64,000 nt of DNA from Cercospora beticola (GCF_033473495.1 NC_088938.1:930001-994000); one strand, 5' to 3'; positions 33,423 to 44,463 are shown, counted from the stretch's first letter. Notes: a model not told the origin generated them from the sequence alone. Numbers and translations are program-made.

Positions 33423-33728
33423 GTCTCAATGCTGCTCTCCTGCGAAGAGCTGGCGCGTCACGTTGGAGAGGGGCGGTCAAGCTTGATGGATCTGAATGGA
33501 TCATCAGCAGAACAGCCTTCAATCCGCGTGCTCATCAAGTGGGCCACCGATGTTTGTCCATCGATAAACGTTGCAGACGACGAAGCATCTTGAAACGTGT
33601 GTGTCGGAGCGTGATGTGATGCCTGTCGTCTCGTCGCAGCCCCACAAAAAAGTTCGCTGACTCAGCATTCGGCGAAGCTCGACTTCAGAATTTCTCGAGA
33701 AGCTCGAGATGAAAGAGCATAACCTACA
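33423..33728. promoter_or_regulatory. Shared divergent promoter, GH2 gene and RRP8
   Basis: 306 bp between the two start codons, so both promoters lie here. No specific operator motif identified. Confidence 0.5.
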
Positions 33729-35318
33729 ATGTTCGCGGTAAAAGGATGGAATGTCGACGCTTCGACGCTGAAGCCACAGACGGAGGTGTTCAAGGGCAAG
33801 AAGGCCGCAAGTAAGGAGGCTGCTGCGGCTCAGGAAGATGGCGACAAGCAGAGCAGAAAGCGCAAGAGAGAGGAAGCAGAAGAGGAGAAGTCTAAGAAGG
33901 CGGACGCACAGCTAGGCGAGCAGTGGGAGAAGCACATCGAAGGGAAGACACCGAAGAAAGCTAAGAAGGGAAAGACTTCGGACAAGACTGGAGACCAAGC
34001 GCAGCCTGGCGCAAAAGACAAGTCCAAGGCGAAGGATGAGGAAAAACCAGGTGCAGAGGTAGACAAGGCATCGACGGAGGCTGGCACAGAGACTAAGAAG
34101 GCGAAGAAGCGCAGTCGGGATAGGAAGAAGGAAAAGCAGAATGGCGTGGCCGGCACCTCTGGTCCAGCAACAGCAAATGGAGCAGCAGTTCCAGCACCAC
34201 CACCTGCCCTTCCTGCTGGAATGAAGCTCACGCCCATGCAAGCTGCTATGCGTCAAAAACTCATTTCTGCTCGATTCCGTCATCTCAACGAGAAACTCTA
34301 CACGGAGCCGTCCGCAAAGGCACTCGAATTGTTCGATCAGAACCCGGAAATGTTCGAAGACTATCACTCCGGATTCCGTCAGCAAGTAACGACATGGCCT
34401 TCGAATCCTGTTGACAATTTCATCGCCACAATACGATCGCGAGGAGCTGTGCGCCTGCCTTCACAGAAAAAAGCTTTCCAGAAGGATGGGAAGCGGAAGC
34501 ATACAGATGTCGCCGACCGCCTGAAGGCTGAGAGTGAAGGGAGAGTTGCGGCACTTCCACGAACGCAGGGCACAAGTATCATCGCAGATCTTGGCTGTGG
34601 TGATGCGCGTCTTGCGCAGACGCTTACGGATTCTGGAGACATGACGAAACTGAATTTGCGAATCCTATCTTACGATCTGCACTCCCCGAGTCCACTTGTG
34701 ACAAAGGCAGATATTGCGAACTTGCCCGCCGATGATGGCAGCGTTGACATCGCCATTTTCTGCTTGGCGCTGATGGGAACCAATTGGATCTCGTTCATTG
34801 AAGAAGCATACAGAATTCTCCACTGGAAAGGCGAGCTTTGGATTGCTGAGATCAAGTCTCGTTTTGGTCGCGTTGGGAAGAGTAAAGTCGTTGAGCACAG
34901 CGTGGGCGGGAAGAGGAAGCAAGCTGCTCTGCAGAAGAAGAAAGCAAAAGCTGATGCCGAGCAAGAGGAGGCTCATGAGCAGGAAACGCTCGCGGTAGTT
35001 GTGGACGGCGCTGAAAATGCTCCAACAAACCAAGAAACGGACGTATCGTCTTTCGTTGAAGTGCTTAGACGGCGTGGATTTATCCTCAAGAATGGAGATA
35101 GCTCTATCGATTTGAGCAACAAGATGTTCGTCAAGATGGAGTTTGTCAAAGGTGCTGCAGCCACGAAGGGCAAGAATAAGACGGAAGACGAGAAGAAGGT
35201 GGAAAAGCCCAGATTCAAGAAAGCGAAATTTTTGGATGATGATGCTAAGCAGGAAGAGGACGTGGCGACTGATGATGAGGCGAAGACGCTGAAGCCGTGC
35301 TTGTACAAGATTCGGTAG
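33729..35318 (+). CDS. RRP8: 25S rRNA adenine-N1 methyltransferase Rrp8
   Basis: Nucleolar SAM-dependent enzyme that makes m1A in the large-subunit rRNA and aids pre-rRNA cleavage at A2. A single exon encodes 529 aa. The N-terminus MFAVKGWNVD is typical of fungal Rrp8. A Lys/Glu/Ala-rich disordered, nucleolar-type region runs to about 165. The Rrp8 signature follows: MRQKLISARFRHLNEKLYT, then YHSGFRQQVTTWPSNPVDNFI. The methyltransferase fold begins with motif I IADLGCGDARLAQ (about residue 280), then FCLALMGTNWISFIEEAYRIL and KGELWIAEIKSRF. Lys-rich inserts (about 395-430 and 480-520) are longer than in yeast Rrp8 (392 aa). Confidence 0.95.
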   Translation: MFAVKGWNVDASTLKPQTEVFKGKKAASKEAAAAQEDGDKQSRKRKREEAEEEKSKKADAQLGEQWEKHIEGKTPKKAKKGKTSDKTGDQAQPGAKDKSKAKDEEKPGAEVDKASTEAGTETKKAKKRSRDRKKEKQNGVAGTSGPATANGAAVPAPPPALPAGMKLTPMQAAMRQKLISARFRHLNEKLYTEPSAKALELFDQNPEMFEDYHSGFRQQVTTWPSNPVDNFIATIRSRGAVRLPSQKKAFQKDGKRKHTDVADRLKAESEGRVAALPRTQGTSIIADLGCGDARLAQTLTDSGDMTKLNLRILSYDLHSPSPLVTKADIANLPADDGSVDIAIFCLALMGTNWISFIEEAYRILHWKGELWIAEIKSRFGRVGKSKVVEHSVGGKRKQAALQKKKAKADAEQEEAHEQETLAVVVDGAENAPTNQETDVSSFVEVLRRRGFILKNGDSSIDLSNKMFVKMEFVKGAAATKGKNKTEDEKKVEKPRFKKAKFLDDDAKQEEDVATDDEAKTLKPCLYKIR

Positions 35319-35661
35319 AAGCAAATACCAAGACTTATGGACGGCACGAAATGGCCGGACTGGGTTCGTGTCCTCAATCTGCGCCCATTTCTGTGGCAGC
35401 ATGTCAAGGCTCGTGCAGTTCAAGGCACAGTTCAACAACCATATCCATATACTTCACAATCCTCACCTTGAGTCCGCCCGACTCCCGAAGAAGCGAAAGC
35501 TGATACCAACGATGGACAGACTTGCTGCCTTCTATACGCTTTGATCAATAGAACTGGCCATCAACAACAAATTCTCTGAGCTCGGCCAGTAAAACTAAAC
35601 CTACGTTCAACCGAAATACAACGGCTAAATCAAGGCATCCGGCTTGCCAACACCATCGAAC
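35319..35661. other. Intergenic region
   Basis: 3' flank of RRP8 leading to the GFA relic. Nothing else seen. Confidence 0.55.
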
Positions 35662-36167
35662 ATGGCTACTCTTCGTGGCAGCTACGTGTGCGGATGATTG
35701 ACCTGCGAGCTTCTTGAGGCGCCGAAGGGACTGCCGCACAGATATGTGGTTTTATTGCTATCCCGTCATATGCCAGGCGGTTACAGGCAATAGTGACAGC
35801 CGATTTAGACCTCACTGTGTCATTGCCTTCCTTGCCGTAAGATTTCTGGCTCCACCTACTCGGTCAATCTTACAGTAGCAGCATCCAATTTCGACTTGAC
35901 AAGTTGTGAACTCAAACAGTTCGGGCCAAGCATCCAGAGGCATTCGAATATTCTTTGTCGTTCTGCCTGGAGTGTGGAAAGCCGATGTACGCTCAGGTAC
36001 ATGCGTCCAAGGGAGCGTCAGCGCTGAGTACTTTAGTGCTTCAAGTGGGGACTTTAGATGATGCCGATCTGCCGGAGGCTACCACTGCTGTGGAGTTGAA
36101 TATCAGACATCGAGTTCAGTGGTCTGAGCCGATCCCTGCTGCGAAACAGAGGGAGACTTACGTCTGA
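35662..36167 (+). pseudogene. Broken GFA/CENP-V-family gene (glutathione-dependent formaldehyde-activating-like)
   Basis: The three parts of a GFA-family zinc enzyme are present in order but cannot be read as one protein. An ATG start MATLRGSYVCG (family: G-S-C-x-C-G; the first Cys is now Tyr) runs straight into TGA. In the same frame, after further TAG and TGA codons, come LCHCLPCRKISGS and NLTVAASNFDLTS, matching the central CxxC zinc site (35809 on). A frameshift between about 35925 and 35955 is then needed to reach SFCLECGKPMYAQ and VLQVGTLDDADLP, the C-terminal CxxC and GTLDD motifs, ending at 36167. An intron could hide the first stops, but no good donor is seen and the frameshift remains. 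Confidence 0.7.
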
Positions 36168-36610
36168 CAGGCTGCTGTTGTCTTAATCGTCTGGCGTTAG
36201 ACGTAGCAAATTGCAGCAGCAATGGTCAGCTACAGTCGGGAGAAGTCTGTTTCGGCATCAACTGCGATCATAGCTCGTGTTAGTACTTATGGGAGGCAAT
36301 ACATGGATCGAGTAACAACAGAGGGCCTTGGTAAAACTTTCCGCCGACAGTCTACGTTCGCGTCTGCTTTCCAGTGGATCTTTGTGTGCCTACCAATTAG
36401 GGTGTTAATATGAGCCTACGGGTTTGCGACGTGGCGATGTCGTACAGCATCCAATGCCGGCGTCCAAGCTATGCATAGAGACTATTTTTCAATGGTCCGA
36501 ACCGCTTCCTCTAGACGACAGAGACACCAACGCACCACGCCAGGATCTCAACCGTCATTCCGCGCTCAGCATTGGGCCAGATATACGTCCCGCAGACCGC
36601 AGAAGGAATC
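36168..36610. other. Short region between GFA relic and receptor gene
   Basis: Mostly unassigned. The frame at about 36484-36530 reads IFQWSEPLPLDDRD, resembling VQWSEPIPAAKQRE from the end of the GFA relic. This may be a fragment of a second, more decayed copy, or chance. Confidence 0.35.
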
Positions 36611-39600
36611 CTAACCCAGAGGATCCCAGTCAATGGCGCCACTGTCACGTAGCAACTGTACTATCGCCTCCCTCTTGCTCGGTACAGTTGACTTGGCAAT
36701 ATCTAGGGCAGTGCCGAAGAATAGATGGCTAGCATTGACATCGGCGCCGTAATCGAGCAGGAGCCGCACAACCGCCTCACAGCCTTTCTCGCATGCACCC
36801 ATAAGCGCATTACCATACAGCAAGTTTTCGGCGTTGATATCGGCGCCGTGGTCGAGCGGCAGCCGTGCTACCGCCTCATAGCCATTGACACACGCTGCTG
36901 TAAGCGCAGGCCCATAACTCTCGTTTTGAGCATTCGCGTCAGCGCCATGGTCAAGTAGGAGCCGTACAACCGCCTCTCGGCCTTTCTCGCATGCACCCAT
37001 AAGTGCATTACCGCGCACCCACTTTTCGGCGTTGATATCGGCGCCGTAGTCGAGCAGCAGCCGTGCTACCGCCTCATTGCCATTGATACACGCCGCTATA
37101 AGCGGGTTGCCATGAATCTCGTTTCGTGCATTCACATCGGCGTCATGGTCGAGCAGCAGCCGTGCTACAGCCTCATTGCCGTTGATACACGCCGCTATAA
37201 GCGGACTGCCATGAACCTCGTTTTGAGCATGCGCATCGGCATTATAGTCGAGTAGGAGCCGCACAACCGCCTCGTGCCCATTGACGCACGCAGAAGTAAG
37301 GGCACTGCCGTGAATCTTGTGTTGCGTATTGGCATCGGCGCCATGGTCGAGTAGGAGCCGTACGATCGCTTTATAGCCCATAATGCACGCTGTGATAAGT
37401 GCATTGCCGTGAGTCTCGTGTCGAGCATTCGCATCAGCGCCATGATCCAGGAGGAGCCTTACAACCACCTCGTGGCCTCGACCGCATGCTTCTATAAGGG
37501 GACGAATCTCGTGTGGAGCATTCGCTGCGGCGCCATGATGCAGTAAAAGCCGTACCACCGCCACGTGGCCATTGCGGCATGCATACAAGAGCGCATGACT
37601 ATGGTCTTTGTGCGCAGTGTACACATTGTCGTCATGGTCGAGCAGAAGCTGCACTACCGTCTGGTGGCCGTTATAGCATGCAGCCTCGAGCGGAGTGCCC
37701 TCTTTGCCGCTTGGAGCATACACGTCGGCTCCATAGTCGAGCAGAAGCTGCACTATCCTTTCGAAGCCTTCGTAGCATGCAGTTCCTAGGGCAGTGCTGC
37801 CCAGTTCGCTTCGAGCATTCACGTCGGCGTCATGAGCGATAAGAGGCTGCACCATCTTTTCGTAGCCTTTGTAGCATGCAGTCTTAAGAGCATTTTCATC
37901 CTTCACGCTTCGTGCATTCGCATCTGCAACGCTCAGAAGCAGAAATCCCATTATATGCTCGAACCCTCTTCTGCAAGCATCCGTCAGTGCGGTGCCGTAG
38001 GAAGTCTTGAATTGCTCGATAGCCACATCTTTGCTTCTGTCGAGAAGTCGCTCTACTATGTGGTCATGTCCCGGGGCAGAAGCTTGCTCAAGGGCCAGTC
38101 TAAAAGGGCCGTCGATTGGCGGAGAGACATCAGCGCCACATTCGAGAAGAATCTCAAACACTTTCTGATGGCCGCCTGCGGATGCAGCCCAGAGGGCGCT
38201 GCACAACGATCCTCGATCGACCTTTGCACTCTGTCGAAGGAGAATTTCGACCGCTCCGACCCGCCCCTTCCGAGAAGCGTTTGCAAGAGCAGACTGCTGA
38301 GCTACCACGCTTATACCGCGGTCAATCAAAAGCCTTACAAGGTTTTCATGTTCTTCAGCTAATGCAGCTTCGAGCGCGGTACGGTATTTGGAAAGACATT
38401 GACGCTCGCTGCACTCGGCATTGATGGAAGCGCCCTGTTCTAGTAGCAGCTGTGCGGTCCTCATATGGCCTCCTTCACAGGCACAGACCAAGTATTCAGG
38501 TCTTATTTCAGCACGTCTCGGTGCGGAAGCTTCCAACATATATTGGAACAAGGGTCCAACGATGTTGATCTTGCCATAGCGTGCTGCAAGAGAGAGTGCA
38601 TCGTTACCATCTTGCTTCCGTTGAAGTGGATCTGCAACAGGTTCAGATTGATGGCCACAAATCAGTAGACATTCAGCGAGAACCCAGTTTCTGTGATCGG
38701 TAGCCCACAACAATAAATCTACAGTCTTGGAAATCTGAGATGCTTTCCCGAATCCCGGGTCACTCTCGATCGCAGGTGCGCATGAATTCCCTGTGATGCC
38801 TAAAAGTGTAAAGAAAGCGTTCTTGTGACCATTGCAGTATGCAGCCATGAGCGAGTACTGGTACTTCTCGAGCGGTAGTCGCTCGAAACCATAGGGAAAT
38901 GGAATCGCTCGAATCAGGCGGTGCAGACCATTCTCTGCAAGGACGTAAAGCAGCGCGACGTTTGACGAGTGCCGACGAATTTGGTGACTCGTGTAGAGAT
39001 TGCTCAGGTAGACCCATCTGTCGAGCGGAAAGTCTAGCAAAAAAGTTTCCTCTGCGATAGCGCGGGCTGCTTCGTTGGCATGATATAGTATTCCGCTGCT
39101 CGCATAAGCGACGAATGGAAAGACTGCTGACATTTCTTCACGCAATCTCTTGTCTTCTTCGGATTTGGCCTTTGGAAGCGGTTCTGCGAAGCTCATCGAG
39201 GTGGAACTTGAAAAGTCGGCAGCGACTTGGTGCAGACAGCAATTTTTAAGCCGCTCATGGCTGATGGAACGAGATCTCTCGCCGTTGCCCAAATCTGGCC
39301 AAAGTTCTTGCAAGCCGCCGTCTGTCAAAAGAAAGTCATTCACAGACTCATGAATGAATTGTACCTGCGGCGCCGTCTTGGATTTGGTGACTTCCGCCAA
39401 TCCTTTAGAAGAGCTTTGAACGAAACGTGTCATGTGGTAACTTGTGACTTCGTCTTGATTCCAGGGTTCCGATGCTCGTTCAGGATTCAGTCCAGCAACC
39501 ATAGCGAAGTAGAACTCCTGCATCCTTAGTGGCCGTCGCGCAAATAAAACCCACTGGATACAAAGTAACAGGTCGTCCATATTCGCACTGTCGCGCCGGA

Positions 39601-41321
39601 GAAGATCCCGGAAGAGCGCGCTCAGGTCGCCGGGTATCTCCTTTAATCTTTGCTTCACGGCGAAGATGCGGCCTCTGCTGAATTCGTCATTCAAGATGTT
39701 GATAACCAGGACCACCCACACGAATACCCCATTCGCCTTCTCGTGCACCTGTGCTTTAATGTCATCCACCAATTTACCCTTTCCAGCTCTCAGGCGGCGT
39801 CTGATATATTTCCACAAATCCTCGGAATGCCCATCTTCATCTTCTAGGACCAGGCGCTGACCGCTGCGTATCTCAATCGTCGGATAGTGGCGGCTGGCAA
39901 AACATATAAAGAGTCTCTTAGAATCTCCCTGTGTACTGTCTTGAACATCGTCGAAGAATTCGACCATATCTCGGATCTGCTGTTCGTCGCATTCGTCAAG
40001 CGCGTCGATGAAGCATGTAAGACGCCTGCCGCCAAGACCATTGATAGCGTCAGCGAAGATGCGCTTCAACGCTTCGGTAGTCCACTCGCTGGAAGGGTCC
40101 TGTTCATCGAGCAGGTTCTGCAGATCCTGAACTTCTACCAAGATTTGAGCCAGCAAAGCGCGGTACATCCCCACTGTTGTCCTCTCCAGTTGATCTCCAC
40201 GTGCGTTGAAGAAGAATGATATAACGATCTCGTCATCGTGTTTGCTTTGGTTAGTATTGTCGTACAAATACTTCATGATGGTTGATTTGCCAGCGCCTGG
40301 CTTTCCTGCGATCCATAGTGTTCTCTGATCTTCCGAGCAGCCTTTTTTGAGTCGCCAGGCAACATAAGCAGGGTGTTGCACCATCCACGCACACGTTTTT
40401 TGTTGTGCATTCTTGACAGTAGATCGCCGTGTGTCCATTTGCTCGAATCGCAATGAGGCCAGCACTGACTCTCGGTGGTCCTCTGAATCCTCGTAATTTG
40501 AGCCCGTCTGATTGCCGCTACCAGATCGGACGTCACCAAAACGGAGTTTGATGTTGTCTTGGAGTCGCTGGGACGCATTATCCCCTTCGCCATACATTGG
40601 AGGCATAAAGACGTCAAATATGCCAAGTAAGCAATACGCCTTGTCTTCCTTTCTTGTAGTGTCACGCTTTGCAGCCCATCGATGTCGTTCGTTGACTGAA
40701 AAGTCAGACAGCGAAGTTCCGCACAGTGCGGGGGCTGGTATTTTTGTGATTTCGTATATAAGGTCCTTGAGTGTTTGCTTAGTCCCGAGAAGTTGACCGT
40801 CTCTCGACCAAAATTCAACTTCGTTTGGAGCAAGCAGCTCTTGTAGTGTCCCTAATATAGAGTCAACAAGATCTATAGTGAGTGCTCTGAAGACTCTTAC
40901 AGCCACGGGTGTACCATCTGCTCTTGCGAAAAGCGTCTTGCCAATTGCAGGCGGTGTCGCCATTGTTGCCACGCTTTAGAGCCGTGACGTCTGACAGATA
41001 AACGTAGCATTTGGCCGCTTGTTTGTACCAACGGAACATCGAGATGATCGACTCTGATAGCTCACTGGAGTCAGATCTGTTGATACAGCACGAGTCGACC
41101 CAGAAATCTAAAAGATCGTCTTTCTGAGCTTGTTGACCACAGAATATGACTTTCTGGAAGCCAGCCTTGCTCTTGCCAAGGCCATCCTGAACGTCTTTAA
41201 ACGTAAGCTCAGCATCTTCGTCACCCCAAGTATGTGAGAGTATCGCGTATGGAGGATGTTTATCCTCGGAAGGCTTTGTCAGTCTGAGCTCACCGCTCTT
41301 GTCAAAACTCAGGAGGTGCAT
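36611..41321 (-). CDS. HET-NACHT-ankyrin receptor (fungal NLR-like)
   Basis: Fungal STAND/NLR-type protein of the class behind heterokaryon incompatibility. Exons 41321-40901 and 40851-36611 give 1553 aa; the 49-nt intron (GTAAGA...TATTAG) rebuilds the invariant HET motif RWYTRGWTLQELLAP. Order: HET domain (about 15-260: YAILSHTWGDEDAELTFKD, FWVDSCCINRSDSSELSE, SMFRWYKQAAKCYVYLSDV, KAYCLLGIFDVFMPPMYGEG); NACHT NTPase with Walker A GKPGAGKST (323-331) and Walker B LTCFIDALDEC (418-428); a linker; then about 19 ankyrin repeats from about 920 to 1550. The last nine or so are near identical in protein and DNA. The first exon is in the same frame as no upstream ATG of note. Both NTPase motifs and the HET core look intact, so the protein is predicted functional. 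Confidence 0.93.
36690..37600 (-). repeat. 99-bp coding tandem repeat (ankyrin array) with 198-bp higher-order unit
   Basis: Each 33-residue ankyrin repeat equals 99 bp. A 20-bp match starting GATACACGCCGC recurs at 37085 and 37184 (99 bp apart), and GCATGCACCCATAAG recurs at 36791 and 36989 (198 bp apart), so a two-repeat block was also duplicated. Identity is visible at DNA level including third positions. Confidence 0.88.
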
Positions 41322-42559
41322 ATTTGAAGGACTAGCGCGCTCCGACAGCTGGCCGTCGCAAGGAGAATCGCATCAGTTAGTACAATATCCGGAGACAGAT
41401 TGAAGGGCCCTTCTGCGCGTGAATGTGTCGTCGAGGCTTTCACAGCCTCGCAGGATTCGGGGAACAGCCGCCAGGTACTGCAGCTCGGACAGGCAGCATC
41501 TGCTGACCTGAGCCACCGCCACCGCCAAGAGTCACTACTGCAACATATAGGCGCTCCGAGTGTTTGCCCTCAGGACAATTCTGTCCACTTCGCATCGCTG
41601 CAAGCATATCGGTCCATGTACAAGCATCTATTTGTAAGATCGCGACTTATTTGTTGAAGTGTAGATCCAGACGCTCGATTTGGGGTTGCACAGGGAGGAT
41701 GAGAGCGTGATGTATATTGCTGGTCTGTGATTTCACAATACTCTGCGAGATCGTGCGCCATCATCCACAGAATCTAGCCATCTTCTTCGCGGGGTCGATT
41801 TCCGATCATCCGCCAATTGCAAAGTGATGCTCGACAAAACGGTGCATCGAAGTTCAACATTCAAATTCTCAAGCCGCAGAGGTAGAAGGCGGCCGTGCTC
41901 TCAACTTCCTCGAAAGCACAAAGCGGACCTCGAGCCTTCGATCGCAGCGAACATCCAAGATTCATCATGTGCGAGGCCAAGAGTGTATTGCCAGAGGCCG
42001 TAGATGAAATGCAGCATAATGATAAAGCGTGGCCTGCCTTGAATTTCCGAGCGCGTGACTTTCGTACTCCAGGAAGACGGGCATGCCAACTGCGTCTCAG
42101 CACCACTCCTGCTATTCGCAGGAAAGCCCGTCCTAGACGACTCTTCAAAGTAATTGAGTCCGACCTGCTGCATGCGATCGCGGTCCTTCACCGAACCCCT
42201 TTCAGTTCGAGATATCAGTAACGCTGCTCAATACCGACCAGTCGAGGCCCTGTAGAACGCCAGCACTGCTGCTCATTGGTGTGTAGACTCCAGCCGCACC
42301 TTGAGCTTCTCCAGATATCGTTGCGGTAAATCCAGGTTTTTTGTCAATCATCGCATCGGCATCCGCACACACTAGCCCGGGCACGCGCGAGATACGTGTA
42401 GTTTGTGTGGGCTCGCATATGCGCCTGATACCCTCCTAGCCTTCCAGATTTGCTAATATTTGCCTCAACTTGATATTCTCTGTTCTCCCAATACGGTCCA
42501 GTACATGTTTCTTGACTCTCGCTTTCCTGCCCACAACAGGCTCGTGCTTGCTTGGCCGC
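41322..42559. other. 1.2 kb intergenic region
   Basis: Upstream region of the receptor gene and the 3' flank of the CoA-binding gene. Several 60-110 codon frames overlap on both strands; none has a recognisable domain. Confidence 0.5.
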
Positions 42560-43155
42560 TTAGAGACGAGATGTCCTGCACTGCAACGATCAGTCCTGCT
42601 TGCATCAATTCCTCTCAAGTTCCGAGATACTTGCCGTTTCGGTTTATTGACGCCATTGCTGGTCGTTTGCTTGCTCTGCAAGCTCTTAGAAGCTTCAAGA
42701 GAAGCATCTCCATCTACGAGCACACACCAGCCCTCCCCTCCTACAGTCCCATCTGCAAACCCACCCACAGCAGCATCAGGCCAATTCTCAATCGCATATT
42801 CGAGCTCTTTATCCGTAAAACTCCCGGGCTGTAGCCATACCGCAAGTATCCCAGCTTCCTTGGCTTCTTGCAATAGCTTCGCAGTAACGGGCGGAGGAGT
42901 GATGACACTGAGGCTCGTATGCTTGGGATCTGAGACTTTCGAAGGCGATGCTACAGTATCGTAATCTTTCCCGCGTACTGATATAGAAGGTGTTGTCGGA
43001 TTTAGGGGAATTGCTGAGAGCTCTCGGGGAAGATACCAGGCGAATATGCGATGGCCGAATTTCTGGGGGTTGGAAGAGGCGCCTGCTACAGCGAAATGGG
43101 AGGCTGTGAAGAATTTTGCTGCTGCTTTGCGCATATCTATCGCTTTTGAGGCCAT
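42560..43155 (-). CDS. CoA-binding (YccU-like) domain protein with C-terminal SRL
   Basis: Small Rossmann-fold CoA-binding protein; role unknown. Core motifs are FAVAGASSNPQKFGHRIFAWYL (glycine-rich loop, about 17-38), PLNPTTPSI, SLSVITPPPVTAKLL, AVWLQPGSF and the end GGEGWCVLVDG. My model has exons 43155-42631 and 42580-42560 and 181 aa, ending CRTSRL. The 50-nt intron (GTATCT...TTGCAG, ACTGAT branch) is not a multiple of three and has no stop, so unspliced mRNA reads on to 42436 and gives 239 aa with a basic tail. I prefer the spliced form because it matches family length and ends in SRL, a type-1 peroxisomal signal; fungal relatives, as I recall, often end in similar tripeptides. Confidence 0.85.
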
Positions 43156-43344
43156 GATCACTATTATCGTATGTATGTGTAGATTGTAATGCACATGTAG
43201 GTTGGAAAGGAGAGCTGGACCATGATGGCGCGATCCCAATGACGTTCACGCGTCTGAATGTTCAGCCGAGGCGAATCCAACTTCTGCCTTTCGACCCAAC
43301 ATTGCAAATCATACACTCGTCGACTTCAAGATATTGTCATTCCC
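43156..43344. promoter_or_regulatory. Shared divergent promoter
   Basis: 189 bp between the start codons of the CoA-binding and HIT genes; both promoters must lie here. Confidence 0.5.
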
Positions 43345-44024
43345 ATGAGCAAGCAAGACCCATCCGAAATGGCTCTTCCAGGGAGGGCTGGGCGAGTCAT
43401 TCACTTTGCTACGTTCAACGTCACGTCTCAAGTACAGCCGTCAATTTCCTGTAGCAAAATCGCGAACCCAAGCTAAGTATTCCCTTCTGCCAGGTCTTCC
43501 ATATCACACCACTCTCCTTCGCGATTGTCAATCTCAAGCCCTTACTACCAGGCCACATTCTGGTCTCGCCTCTACGCGTCAAACCCCATCTCTCAGACCT
43601 GACATCCGAAGAAATAAGCGACCTCTTCAACACCGTGACTCGCATACAGCACACGCTCAAGCGAATCTACAAAGCCGAAGCGTTCAACATTGCTGTGCAA
43701 GATGGTGCGGCCGCGGGTCAGAGTGTACCACATGTGCATTGCCACGTGATACCGAGAGTGAAAGGCGACCCTGGAGAGGGAGATAAGGTGCACGAGTGGT
43801 TGGAGGGAGAAGAAGGCAATGTTGGAGGACATCAGAAAGAAGCCGAGCAGAGACAGGCTGGCGAGTGGGCGAAAGATGAGGAGAGGAAGCCGCGGACGAA
43901 GGAAGAGATGGAGAAGGAAGCGGTGTGGTTGAGAGAGGAGATCGCAAGAGATGAAGAGAGGGGCATGTATCGTGATGATAGGATCGTCAAGGAAGGGCCG
44001 GGAAGTTTGAAGGGAGAACTGTAA
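43345..44024 (+). CDS. HIT-family hydrolase (Fhit/Hnt2-like dinucleoside polyphosphatase)
   Basis: Hydrolyses diadenosine tri/tetraphosphate to AMP plus ADP or ATP. Exons 43345-43431 and 43494-44024 give 205 aa; the 62-nt intron joins NVTSQ to VFHITPLSFAIVNLKPLLPG in phase 0. The fold continues with HILVSPLRVKPHLSDLTSEE and ends in the histidine triad QSVPHVHCHVIPR (HxHxH). An unusually long, charged, Glu/Lys-rich C-terminal region (about 115-205) follows the triad. It is coiled-coil-like and includes GDPGEGDKVHEWLEGEEGN; Fhit proteins do have a loop here, but it is longer than usual. Head to head with the CoA-binding gene. Confidence 0.92.
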
Positions 44025-44463
44025 GTTGTGCAGAATGATGATGAAGCACATACGAGCATAAGACGACAAACGAGGACACACGCCGCATACGAATCCAAGC
44101 ATTGTTGCAGTCAAACTTCTGCACATGATCGCATTCAACGTTATTCCAGCTCCCGAGTATGCGACCACATCTACTGAAACGCCGTACACCTAATGGAGAA
44201 CGTAACATGCTCTCTTTCTCCACGACCATTGGAACAGCAGGTAAGCAGCAAACGTTGCCCTCTCCACAACGCCGTGGATTATGCTTCATACGCTACCAGA
44301 AAACAACTACAGCATCCCACTTTCGAGCTCGTCAATTCGAATTCAACATCGCCATGATGATGAAGAGCTCCGAGCATTCCGAACAGGCCGCTATTTCGTG
44401 AGATATTCCTACCTGTCGCTTGTGCTCTGCAACTCCTTCAGACCAACGCCTTCATCGTCCATC
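44025..44463. other. Promoter region of secreted-protein gene
   Basis: 439 bp; 3' flank of the HIT gene and upstream region of the secreted protein. An in-phase run of weak ATG frames is present; none is supported. Confidence 0.5.

Noticed and set aside
29222..35318. Metabolic gene cluster around GH2, SDR or MDR genes
   Set aside because: No backbone synthase, transporter or regulator is clustered with them; neighbours are housekeeping genes.
36725..37842. Several plus-strand frames within the ankyrin region
   Set aside because: Antisense shadows repeated with the 99-bp coding array.
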